This document shows positions 16,021-23,659 of a stretch of 49,011 nucleotides of DNA, piece by piece. Source of the stretch: Lentisphaeria bacterium (lineage in GTDB: Bacteria; Verrucomicrobiota; Lentisphaeria; Victivallales; Victivallaceae); assembly GCA_018265615.1 (NCBI GenBank), contig JABLYX010000037.1, positions 1-49,011 on the forward strand, read 5' to 3'. The stretch's first letter is position 1. Every line of letters starts with the position of its first letter. Position numbers and translations under genes: made by a program. Under the pieces are notes generated by a model that saw only the letters and a program-made list of their open reading frames with translations, was not told where the DNA came from and made no database searches.

Positions 16021-19000
16021 TTACTCTTCCGCCAGTTCGAAGTAAAGCGCGGGACCTCCGGGCAGCCGGGCGGTATCGACGTCGAGCGTCAGCTCTCCGT
16101 CTCCGGCCGTCACCGGCAGTTCGACGCGGCGGGTTCCATCAATGCCCAGCGCAAAGCATTTCAGTTCATCCGCGCGGTCGTGGCGGAGCCGGAGCCGGAA
16201 GCGTCCGGTCTCCACCAGCGTCGGCCCCTGACCGATCCTGCGCAGCGTGACCCGCTCCTTTTCGTCGAATTCCATACCGGAGTTCAGCGCGTTGGTCGCA
16301 TACACCGCCACCAGGCGCTTCGCCTGCCGGAGCGGACGGTCGCCGTCGACACTGACCACGGCGAGATTGCCGCGGGTGGTCAGCTCGTCGACGCCGAGCC
16401 CGGAGAGCTGCGCTCTGGTTCCCGCTTCGGCGCAGATTCCCTGCAGCCGGGGCGTATCGACGCTCATATAGTTGCGGCGGCAATCCATCAGGAGCTCGCC
16501 GGTGGAGCTTTCAAAAACCTCGCCATTGGGATTGCTGCGGTTGTTTTCCGCAAGCAGCTTCTGCTTCTTGAGCTCCGCCACAAAGTTGTTGAGGTCAAAG
16601 GGATTGCCCGGCTGATCGACGACCTGTGAAAAACCGGCCAGATTGTTGACGACCGCGGTTCCGCCAGAGGTTTTCAGCACAATTTCATGCGCATCGAGCG
16701 GCTGCGGCTGCGCACCGGGCTTCAGCACCTCCGTGGCGACGCCGGTCAGCAGCGTCAGCCGGGAATGGGCGGAATTCATGCCGTCGTTGAAGGTCCGCGC
16801 CCGGTAAAGCTCCTCCGGGTCAAGCGTGATCCGCACTTTGCCGTCAGCCGGGCGGACGTCGCCGCGCCGCAGCAGGAAAGCGGTCAGGAACTCCGATGCG
16901 CCGATCACCGGATCGAACATCAGCGCAAAGGGCCGGATCTGGTAAAGCTTGGCCGGAGTGATCGAGACCGGCGTCGCATGGCAGGTCAGGCCGGAAACGT
17001 TCTGAAACGCGGCATAGGCGCCCGTCACGAACGCCTGCTCGTAACGGTAGCTGTTCCAGAACACATGCCCGTGCTCGGTAATCAGCAGCGGCTTGCGGTG
17101 TTGGCGCATGCTGTTGAGCCCGCGGATGACTCCGCCCCCGTTGGCGATCGAGCTGGTCTGGGGCAGCGCCGAGCCCTCCGAGATGAAAGCGGACGGATGG
17201 GCGTGGTAAGAGTGCATGAAGACCGCCGGCATCTCCTGCCGGACCAGGTGGTAACGCTGCTCCTGCCCCATGTCGAAGTTCGCGAGGATTCCGGCGTAGC
17301 CGAGCTTTTTCAGTTCAGCGGCATACCAGCGGTAGAGCTCCTGTTCGAGCGAGGTCAGGAAGCGGGCGATGTCGACGCCCCGGTTGCCGGAATCGCGGAT
17401 CTCCCCGGCTTTGAAGAGCGGCACATCCCGCCACTCCTTCACGGCTGCCGGCAGTTTTTCTCCCCACGCGGCGCGGAGCCGGTCGACGGAGCCGTATTCC
17501 TTCCGCAGGAACTCCCGCCACGCCGGTGCCATCTTCGGCCAGTTGCAATGGTTGCGGAAGAAGGCGAACTCCTGCTCGTTGAAACAGGTCAGCACCGCCA
17601 GCACCGGATCATCGACCAGGCGTTTCCCCGTGTACGGATTCACGTGCGTGAGAAACTTCTCCGCGCCTTCCGCCCAGTTGCGGCGGACGTTTTCGTCGAA
17701 GTAGATGTCGAATTTGTAACTGCGCCCCTGCGGATCGGTTCCCCACGCATCGCCCGGCGTGTAGCCGATCGAGCTGGACATCACATCCATATTGAGATAA
17801 ATCCCCTCCTTCTTCAGGCAGTAGACGTAGTAGTCGAACCGGTCGAGCACTTCGGCATTGAACTGCAGCGGCTCCTTGGCGCCGCGCATGAGCATATCGT
17901 CGAAATAATGCAGCCGGGTCATGTTGTAGCCGTGCATCTTCAACTGGCGCACATATTCACGGGTCTTCTCCTTCGTGGTGCACTCGTTGAAAATGGTACC
18001 GTACCCCTCGGCGGCGGTCAGAAAGCGGACCGGTGTTTCCGGGGCGCTTTCGCGGGCAAACCGGCCGTCGCCATTGACGATGATCCGGTCGAGCGGAACG
18101 TTTTCCGGAGACAGGAAGGCGAGGTCGAGCGCCGAACCCGGCACGATTCCCGGCCTGGCCGGGCGCGCCAACTCCTGCCAGCGGCCGTCGGCGCGGGTCA
18201 CAACGCGTTCGGTGGACGGGGGATCGTAGCGGTGCTCGGAGACCGTCGCCGCCGCGATGATCCAGATTGCTGGGCGGTTTGCGCTGAGGAAACGCAGGCT
18301 TTTAATGCCTTTCAACTCCGGATCAAGTTCGAAGTGCGACACGTACAGTCCCACACGGCCGCCGGAGTTGTTCGGCCAGAGCGCCCCCGGGAAAGCATTG
18401 GCCAGCGGCTTGGGGTTCCACCAGTCGCCGATGTCGCGGCCGGATTGGATCTCGAAAGTCTGGCGCTTGCCGGAGCTGCCGGTCACCTCCACACTCCCGA
18501 CGGCGCCGGGGACGTTGTAGCAGAGGGTGTGCAGCAAATAGAGATGGTTGCCGATGGTTCCGGCGGGGGCGGGAATTTTCGCTTCTTCCAGTCCGGCGGG
18601 AAAATTCGCCGCGCGCATGGTGAGCACGGAGCGGCCGTTGTTTTTCGCGGGATCAACAATTGCAAACGGCACATTACCGAAGGTGGCGGGGGAACGCCAT
18701 TTGAAATTCCGCGCATCGTTGTCCGGTCCCTGATCGGACCAGCCGCCCTTGCCGTCCCCGGCGACCGGGTCCTCGAAGCCCATATTGGCGGCGCGGCGCA
18801 GGTCGAGCAGGGTGGCGACCGCTTCGATTTTCAGGTTACGGAATTCGAGCTTCCCGTAGGAATCCTGAAAACCGAGCGTCAGTTGGGCGCCGGTCACGTC
18901 GGCGGGAACATCGGCGGGAAAAGCGAGCGTCTCCCAGTCGAAATTACCCAGCTTGATTTTGGCGCCGGGCCATGACTGATGGCCGGGCGCTTCGACGGCG

Positions 19001-19311
19001 AACTGGAATTTGCCGCCGTTCCACGGCTCGCGGGCGGGAGCGATGCCGGTGCCGCGTGCCTCGACGGAGAAGCGGAGCCGCCGGCCGGCGATTTCAGCCG
19101 GGTTCAGTCTTTTGGTCAGGCCGGCGTTCGAGACACGCTGCGGAACGGGGAGCACGACGCTGTTCCGGCGGATTTCCGGCTTCACCTGCCAGGCCGCGAA
19201 CGCTTTCAGGTCGTCCGGCTTTTGGAAGTCGCACTGAAAGATGAGTTCCGCCGAAGCGGTGAATGCGATTCCGGCAGAGATTCCGGCGGCGTATCGAAGC
19301 AGACGGTTCAT
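16021..19311 (-). CDS. Large secreted clan GH-A glycoside hydrolase (cassette B)
   Basis: 1096 residues from ATG at 19311 (MNRLLRYAAGISAGIAFTASA signal peptide, AAAGG upstream); an in-frame upstream extension to 19494 lies over the pseudopilin gene and is not used. Same order of modules as the cassette A enzyme: N-terminal beta-sandwich, signature ANMGFEDPVAGDGKGGWSDQG near residue 178, second beta module, TIM barrel with FNEQEF (Glu579, proposed acid/base) and LLITEHGH (Glu746, proposed nucleophile), and a C-terminal beta domain. The substrate is unknown; secretion predicts attack on extracellular or periplasmic polysaccharide. It lies 23 bp downstream of the pseudopilin gene and tail-to-tail with its paralogue. 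Confidence 0.8.
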   Translation of the reverse strand: MNRLLRYAAGISAGIAFTASAELIFQCDFQKPDDLKAFAAWQVKPEIRRNSVVLPVPQRVSNAGLTKRLNPAEIAGRRLRFSVEARGTGIAPAREPWNGGKFQFAVEAPGHQSWPGAKIKLGNFDWETLAFPADVPADVTGAQLTLGFQDSYGKLEFRNLKIEAVATLLDLRRAANMGFEDPVAGDGKGGWSDQGPDNDARNFKWRSPATFGNVPFAIVDPAKNNGRSVLTMRAANFPAGLEEAKIPAPAGTIGNHLYLLHTLCYNVPGAVGSVEVTGSSGKRQTFEIQSGRDIGDWWNPKPLANAFPGALWPNNSGGRVGLYVSHFELDPELKGIKSLRFLSANRPAIWIIAAATVSEHRYDPPSTERVVTRADGRWQELARPARPGIVPGSALDLAFLSPENVPLDRIIVNGDGRFARESAPETPVRFLTAAEGYGTIFNECTTKEKTREYVRQLKMHGYNMTRLHYFDDMLMRGAKEPLQFNAEVLDRFDYYVYCLKKEGIYLNMDVMSSSIGYTPGDAWGTDPQGRSYKFDIYFDENVRRNWAEGAEKFLTHVNPYTGKRLVDDPVLAVLTCFNEQEFAFFRNHCNWPKMAPAWREFLRKEYGSVDRLRAAWGEKLPAAVKEWRDVPLFKAGEIRDSGNRGVDIARFLTSLEQELYRWYAAELKKLGYAGILANFDMGQEQRYHLVRQEMPAVFMHSYHAHPSAFISEGSALPQTSSIANGGGVIRGLNSMRQHRKPLLITEHGHVFWNSYRYEQAFVTGAYAAFQNVSGLTCHATPVSITPAKLYQIRPFALMFDPVIGASEFLTAFLLRRGDVRPADGKVRITLDPEELYRARTFNDGMNSAHSRLTLLTGVATEVLKPGAQPQPLDAHEIVLKTSGGTAVVNNLAGFSQVVDQPGNPFDLNNFVAELKKQKLLAENNRSNPNGEVFESSTGELLMDCRRNYMSVDTPRLQGICAEAGTRAQLSGLGVDELTTRGNLAVVSVDGDRPLRQAKRLVAVYATNALNSGMEFDEKERVTLRRIGQGPTLVETGRFRLRLRHDRADELKCFALGIDGTRRVELPVTAGDGELTLDVDTARLPGGPALYFELAEE

Positions 19312-19334
19312 GGGCTGTGCCTTTCTTTTGCCTC

Positions 19335-20075
19335 TTACCAGAGGACCTTGTCGTACGGGAACCAGACAAGCGTGGTCCGGTTGGACGGGGAGTCGAGCTT
19401 CCAATTCAGCGTGTTGTGCCGCCGGGGGGAGGCGTGGCCATCGAAGAAAGCGACATTCGCATTCAGCTGGCCGCCGTGACGGTAAGCGACGCATTCCTCC
19501 GGCGGAGAGGAGAGCGCCATCTCGTTGCCCCTCGCCCAGAAGGGCTCAGGAGGGCTGTTGTACATGTAGATCTGCCCCGCAGCGGTGGCGTCGGCCATGC
19601 AAACCTTCTCGGAAGGGCGCTTGACTTTCGTCAGCTTGAACATGGTCGAGCCGGTGTTGGTGCTTCCCGGCTTGCAGGGATCGCCGCCGTTGTGGACCAT
19701 GCCGTAGACATAGGAGAGGTCGATGAAGCCGTTCTGGATCCCGACCGTGGCCAGCGGACAGGCGAAGGCGCGCGGATAGAGCGCGTCGTCCCACTCGCGT
19801 TTGGCCAGCCCGGCATAGGAGCGGAAAGCCGGATTGCGGTGCCAGCGGAGGTTTTCGGTATTCTCCGCATTCCGCACCTCCCACGGCACAAACCAGTCGT
19901 TGTTGTCATTGGCGTAGAAGTTTCCGAAACTCCAGACCTGCTTGACGGAACTGAGGCACTTGGTCCCGTGCGCGGTATCGCGCGCCTTGCTCAACGCAGG
20001 CAGCAGCATCCCGGCCAGAATCGCGATGATCGCAAGAACAACCAGAAGTTCTATCAAGGTGAAATGACAACTCAT
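19335..20075 (-). CDS. Prepilin-type H-x9-DG protein (cassette B), start at an element edge
   Basis: 246 residues starting MSCHFTLIELLVVLAIIAIL, a prepilin leader and helix; position -1 of the cleavage site is His instead of Gly. The C-terminal motif is YRHGGQLNANVAFFDGHA (H, nine residues, DG). The start codon is partly made from the last bases of the 465-bp element's inverted repeat, and there is no Shine-Dalgarno in front of it. The original promoter, ribosome binding site and leader have apparently been displaced, and expression depends on read-through of the element. The 23-bp gap to the hydrolase is intact. The protein itself appears complete. Confidence 0.8.
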   Translation of the reverse strand: MSCHFTLIELLVVLAIIAILAGMLLPALSKARDTAHGTKCLSSVKQVWSFGNFYANDNNDWFVPWEVRNAENTENLRWHRNPAFRSYAGLAKREWDDALYPRAFACPLATVGIQNGFIDLSYVYGMVHNGGDPCKPGSTNTGSTMFKLTKVKRPSEKVCMADATAAGQIYMYNSPPEPFWARGNEMALSSPPEECVAYRHGGQLNANVAFFDGHASPRRHNTLNWKLDSPSNRTTLVWFPYDKVLW

Positions 20076-20538
20076 AATACCGGGTATGTGATGCGGCAAA
20101 GCATCGCAGCCCGGCAAGAAAAAGCGCGGTAAGCGCCGCGGAGCGGATGTGAACGAACAACACGGTTCGGCGCAGCCGAAGCGGGTTGCAAGGAACGAAA
20201 GTGACGCAGGTGAACGCAGCGCAGCGAAGCCCCTCTGGCGCAGCCCGCGAAGCGGGCGGTGAAGAGTTGGCCGCCGCAGGCGGACAAGTAAGGGGGCAAT
20301 GCCCCCGCCGCGAACGGGAAGGGAACTGTTACACGATAATGCGCTCGCCACATGAGCGTAAGAAATGGGGGTGCGGGGGAAATGTATTTCCCCCGCGAAT
20401 CCCACGACAATTAAGTTCGACAATACATAGAAAAGGCAAACAAGTAATTTAACCGCCAGAGGCCGGACAACCTTATTTAACAAGAAGGAGTTATATTATG
20501 TCGGACCTGAACTGTAAGCATCACATACCCGGTATTAT
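20074..20538. mobile_element. 465-bp MITE-like element with 21-bp terminal inverted repeats and hairpin array
   Basis: Positions 20074-20094 and 20518-20538 are perfect 21-bp inverted repeats of each other (left end begins ATAATACCGGG). Between them lies a series of short hairpins read on the plus strand. TTCGGC-GCA-GCCGAA is at 20166-20180, GCCCGC-GAA-GCGGGC at 20243-20257, CCGCC-GCA-GGCGG at 20271-20283, GGGGGC-AAT-GCCCCC at 20292-20306 and CGCTC/GAGCG at 20342-20358. A nearly perfect 11-bp stem is at 20373-20396. Three loops are GNA triloops, which are extra stable as single-stranded DNA or RNA. The right 120 bp is AT-rich and ends in AAGGAG-N7-ATG. No transposase is encoded, so it is non-autonomous if mobile. 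An AT dinucleotide on each edge could be a target duplication, but this is not certain. Confidence 0.7.
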
Positions 20539-20590
20539 ACGAATTCGCGGTTGTTTTGTGAAGTATTCGCCAGACATTCAACCAGTGTGA
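20498..20590 (+). CDS. Possible 30-residue peptide crossing the element's right end
   Basis: ATG at 20498 has a strong AAGGAG seven bases upstream. The frame starts MSDLNCKHHIPGIIRIRGC and stops at 20590, using the right terminal repeat and then 52 bases of flanking DNA. Two Cys and a basic middle are the only visible traits. The good ribosome binding site suggests that the element carries a translation start that fuses to whatever lies at the insertion site. It may instead be chance. Confidence 0.3.
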   Translation: MSDLNCKHHIPGIIRIRGCFVKYSPDIQPV

Positions 20591-20620
20591 AGCGACGGAA
20601 TACCGCCCGCGCCGTTTCAT
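20535..20620 (-). pseudogene. Frameshifted prepilin 5' end, remnant beside the element
   Basis: On the minus strand, 37 bases after the regulator stop, GGAAAGGAG (20637-20629) stands eight bases before ATG at 20620 and the codons MKRRGRYSV. One frame over, the same DNA reads RRFTLVECLANTSQNNREFV and then meets a stop made by the element's terminal repeat. FTLVE is the prepilin cleavage motif, so this looks like the original start of the cassette B pseudopilin, shifted by one base and cut off by the element. The intact FTLIE start is on the other side of the element. Confidence 0.5.
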
Positions 20621-20656
20621 GGGAATGGCTCCTTTCCGGATATTCTGAATCACTCT

Positions 20657-21754
20657 TTAAAGGTTTTCCGCTTTCAAAATGCAACTTTCGCCCGCGACGA
20701 ATTCCATCGGGATCGAGACGCTGCGGGGAACTTCGCCGCCGCTCAGGCGCTGCTCCTCCAACAGATGGAGCAACGCATGCGCCATCGCGTCGATGTTCTG
20801 CTGCATGCCGGTGATTTTCATCGGAGAAGCGGTGTCCATCCACGTGTAGCGGTCATAGGAGAAGAGGGAAACGTCGTCCGGAATCCGCCGGCCGCTCTCC
20901 TGTATGGCGCGGATCGCGCCCATGGTCGCGCGGTCGCCCGCCACCAGCACGGCGGAGAAGGCGGGCCGGCCCTGAAGCAGCCGCCATGCGGCCGCCCGCC
21001 CGGACTCCTCCTCCCAGGGGGTGATCAGCTGGAACCGCTCCGGCGTCACCGGCAGATCGAGGCGGCGGCAGACCTCCTGCACATCGGCGTAGGAGTTGTG
21101 TCCCGGCAGCAGCATGATGTCGCGATGGCCGTAATCGAGCAGCCGGCGGAGAGCGAACTCCCAGGCGCTGCGGCCGTCGGCGCGCACCTGCGGGATGTCC
21201 GCCGTGGAATCATCGAGCGGAATTACCGCATACGGAACCCGTTCCCGGCGAAGCAGCTCCTGTTCGGCTTCAAGATTGTTCCGCAGCTGCTCCGAAGAAA
21301 GGTTGAGGATCGTGCCGTTCCGCATCGCCGGAGTAACCCCGTACTCCCGCACATAACCGGTCAGCGTCTGGTGCGGCGGCAGCACGGTTACATTGACGCT
21401 GGCTCCCTGCCGGGCCGCCTGTGAGCAGAGATTGAGCAGCAGCGGCCCCACAAAGGGATCGCGGCTGAGGTCGCCGTGAAAGGAACTGCTGAAAAACTGG
21501 ATGGCCGGGACTTCCGCTCTGGCTTTCTCGTGCGCCGAAACAAATGTGCCCTTACCCTGAATCGCCATTGTGAAACCGTCCCGCGTCAGATGGGTGATCG
21601 CCTGCCGGATGGTCAGAATGGACGTGCTGTAGTATTCGGCCAACTCCTGCGTGGAAGGCAGCTGCTCGCCGGGTTTCAGAGCTCCGCAGCGGATGCGGTG
21701 ACTCAGCTCCTCATAGATCTGTCTGTACTTGACGGGTTTGGCAACGGTCGGCAT
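20657..21754 (-). CDS. GntR-LacI chimeric regulator (cassette B)
   Basis: 365 residues. Residues 1-75 are a GntR winged helix (KYRQIYEELSHRIRCGALKPGEQLPSTQELAEYY..., wing IQGKGTFVS). Residues about 85-360 form a LacI-type periplasmic-binding domain, with family segments such as AVLVAGDRATMGAI and IPDDVSLFSYDRY. It should be a sugar-sensing repressor or activator of its own cassette. Its promoter is near-consensus and overlaps a palindrome and tandem octamers. Downstream, in the same direction, are a decayed prepilin start, the 465-bp element, an intact pseudopilin and a giant hydrolase. Confidence 0.9.
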   Translation of the reverse strand: MPTVAKPVKYRQIYEELSHRIRCGALKPGEQLPSTQELAEYYSTSILTIRQAITHLTRDGFTMAIQGKGTFVSAHEKARAEVPAIQFFSSSFHGDLSRDPFVGPLLLNLCSQAARQGASVNVTVLPPHQTLTGYVREYGVTPAMRNGTILNLSSEQLRNNLEAEQELLRRERVPYAVIPLDDSTADIPQVRADGRSAWEFALRRLLDYGHRDIMLLPGHNSYADVQEVCRRLDLPVTPERFQLITPWEEESGRAAAWRLLQGRPAFSAVLVAGDRATMGAIRAIQESGRRIPDDVSLFSYDRYTWMDTASPMKITGMQQNIDAMAHALLHLLEEQRLSGGEVPRSVSIPMEFVAGESCILKAENL

Positions 21755-21767
21755 GGCAACGTTCCTG

Positions 21768-21829
21768 ACATGTTATTATGTTATTATGTTAACATGATAT
21801 ATTATGAATCAATCATCCGCGATTGTCAA
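21768..21829 (-). promoter_or_regulatory. Promoter and operator of the cassette B regulator
   Basis: Minus-strand TTGACA (21829-21824), 17-bp spacer and CATAAT (21806-21801). Just downstream are the perfect palindrome ATGTTAACAT (21786-21795) and, read on the minus strand, the octamer AACATAAT twice in tandem followed by AACATG. These cover the predicted start site and suggest autoregulation. Confidence 0.65.
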
Positions 21830-21899
21830 GAGAGCCAGGAAAAAAAGAGTGAAAAAACAGTTCGGGCAGTCTGTCAGGGAATCTGGAGCACCGGAGAAG

Positions 21900-22793
21900 T
21901 CACAGCAGGATGCCTTTCTCGCGCGCTTCGCGCGGGGAGCAGCCCGCGACGCGGCGGAATTCGCGCGAAAAGTAGAACTGGTCGCAGTAACCGAGCCGGA
22001 ACGCGATCTCCTTCACGGCGAGTTTCGTGTTCACGAGCAGATGCTTGGCGAGCTCCATCTTCTTTTCGATCCGGTACTGCATCGGCGGGATGCCGAGCTC
22101 CTGGTGAAAAATCCGGTTCAGCCGGGCGGGGGTCGTATTCAGCTGCACGGCAAGCTCCGCAAGCGACAGCTTCCGCTCAAACTCGCTTTCAAGCAGCATC
22201 TGCGCGTCGAGGAACAGGCTGTTCGACAGCCGCTTCACCGGCCGGGCGAGCGACAGCTCCGTCAGGAACGCATAAGAGAGCCCGACCAACTCCGGCGTGC
22301 GGGCCGGATCCTTCTCATGCAGCAGGTCCCCGATCCGGCGCGCCTGATCGGCGAACCCGCCGCACCGTTCCGTCGCAATCACGGCCGGCCGGTTCAGCGC
22401 CAGCGTCTCAAGGTCGGAGACGAGATTCTTCCCGATGAACTCCAACACGACTTTGTGCGCCTGAGGCTCTTCCGTGTTCTCGAACGAATACGGCATCCCT
22501 TTCGGAATTACGAGTATCTCCCCCGCCTCCAGCCTGATCTTCCGATGGCCGAAGCGGAACAGGATGCTGCCCTCGAGCAGAATGGTCACAAGACCGAACC
22601 GGGAAAAATTTTCCCGGTACCAGAATTTGCCGATCCGGATCTCCTCTTCCATCCAATACGGGTAAAGCGGCAACGCGCCGTGACAGGAGATCCGCCACGG
22701 TTCGATGCGGCGGAGCTTGAAGTTGTCCATCCTCGAGGCGTCATAGCGGTGGGAGTGCGGAGACAGGCGTTTTCCCTGTGAATTATTCTTCAT
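21900..22793 (-). CDS. AraC-family regulator with cupin domain (cassette C)
   Basis: 297 residues. Residues about 40-130 are a cupin-like sugar-binding barrel (FGLVTILLEGSILFRFG, LEAGEILVIPKGMPYSFE). The last 100 residues hold two helix-turn-helix motifs (LSLAELAVQLNTTPARLNRIF, VKEIAFRLGYCDQFYFSREF) of the AraC type. It is transcribed away from the pseudopilin and hydrolase genes of cassette C and is their likely activator. ATG at 22793 has no good ribosome binding site; an internal ATG at 22730 (MDNFKLRR) is an alternative. Unlike cassettes A, B and D, the regulator here is divergent rather than first in the operon. Confidence 0.9.
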   Translation of the reverse strand: MKNNSQGKRLSPHSHRYDASRMDNFKLRRIEPWRISCHGALPLYPYWMEEEIRIGKFWYRENFSRFGLVTILLEGSILFRFGHRKIRLEAGEILVIPKGMPYSFENTEEPQAHKVVLEFIGKNLVSDLETLALNRPAVIATERCGGFADQARRIGDLLHEKDPARTPELVGLSYAFLTELSLARPVKRLSNSLFLDAQMLLESEFERKLSLAELAVQLNTTPARLNRIFHQELGIPPMQYRIEKKMELAKHLLVNTKLAVKEIAFRLGYCDQFYFSREFRRVAGCSPREAREKGILL

Positions 22794-22834
22794 ATGTTTT
22801 CGTATTATTCCTCATGTCTTTTTGCGGAGTCATA

Positions 22835-22863
22835 TTGCATTGCCTCTCTTTTTCATTCATAAT
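22835..22863 (+). promoter_or_regulatory. Putative promoter of cassette C
   Basis: TTGCAT (22835-22840), 17-bp spacer, CATAAT (22858-22863), about 48 bases before the pseudopilin ATG. The weak -35 fits an activator-dependent promoter. Upstream, ATGTTTT (22794-22800) and ATGTCTT (22814-22820) are loosely repeated 20 bp apart and could be AraC half-sites; this is weak. Confidence 0.45.
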
Positions 22864-22911
22864 AAATATAGATTTGACAGACAGGAATTCAAACTGAACC
22901 GGAGAGAGAAA

Positions 22912-23637
22912 ATGAAAAATTCCACGCCGCGCCGCTTCACCCTCATCGAGCTCCTCGTCGTGATTGCGATCATCGCGATTCTGGCCTCCATACTGCTGCC
23001 CGCGCTGAACGGCGCGCGGATGCGGGCCCGGGCGGCAAGCTGCACGAACCAGCTCAAACAACTCGGGCTCGCTTTCAACCTCTACGGCGACGACAATCAG
23101 GATTACTTTCCGGCCGCCAACATGCCGAACGCTCTGTGGCCGGAGAAGATCAAGGCGGGCAAATACCTCGGCAGCGCGACATCGAACACCCGGAACAACA
23201 ACCTGTTCCGCTGCCCGGTGCTCCCGGTAACGCCCGGCATGGCGAACGTCCACACAAGGACCTACGGGCTGAACACCCACCTGTACGGCGGGGCGAGCGA
23301 TACGGCCGCGAAATCCACGCCGCCGAACCGCCGGAAAATTCCGTCGCTGAACCGCTCGCTGGCGAGTTGGATCTTCCTGCCCGCCAACAACCCGTCCGCG
23401 ACGGTCATCCTGATCGACAGCGTCGACAAGAGCGGCCTCTCCGCGAATCCGTATCAATACTATTACGTGGCGGCGGATTCGATCGCGGTGCATCTGCGCC
23501 ACTCGGAGCGCGCAAACGCGGTCATGCTGGACGGCTCCGTCGCAGCGCTCTCCCAGGGGGAGCTCATCAAGCGGTGCAATTACCCGTCGAGCCAGCGCGA
23601 CATCGTTTCGAGCCGCAACGTGATCCTGCCGCGCTGA
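22912..23637 (+). CDS. Prepilin-type H-x9-DG protein (cassette C)
   Basis: 241 residues from ATG 22912, which has GGAGAGAG upstream; a longer frame from 22822 has no start signal. The N-terminus is MKNSTPRRFTLIELLVVIAI, with Arg instead of Gly before the cleavage site and the conserved Glu at +5. The C-terminal motif is LRHSERANAVMLDGSV (H, nine residues, DG). The body has paired Cys and an acidic segment (LYGDDNQDYFP) common to this family. It lies 22 bp before the large hydrolase gene. It should be an envelope-anchored pseudopilin-like protein; its function is unknown. Confidence 0.9.
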   Translation: MKNSTPRRFTLIELLVVIAIIAILASILLPALNGARMRARAASCTNQLKQLGLAFNLYGDDNQDYFPAANMPNALWPEKIKAGKYLGSATSNTRNNNLFRCPVLPVTPGMANVHTRTYGLNTHLYGGASDTAAKSTPPNRRKIPSLNRSLASWIFLPANNPSATVILIDSVDKSGLSANPYQYYYVAADSIAVHLRHSERANAVMLDGSVAALSQGELIKRCNYPSSQRDIVSSRNVILPR

Positions 23638-23659
23638 CCGCAGAAAGGAGTTTACCGGC

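Noticed and set aside
20166..20396. CRISPR array or integron attC cluster
   Set aside because: The stems differ in sequence and spacing and there are no identical repeats, spacers, cas genes or integrase nearby.
20076..20483. Extension of the cassette B pseudopilin frame upstream through the 465-bp element
   Set aside because: The added 136 residues are translated hairpin repeats with no protein-like pattern, and they would put the prepilin leader in the middle of a protein. The short start at 20075 fits the family.
20074..20538. Retroelement or diversity-generating element
   Set aside because: No reverse transcriptase, template repeat pair or variable repeat is present in the window.
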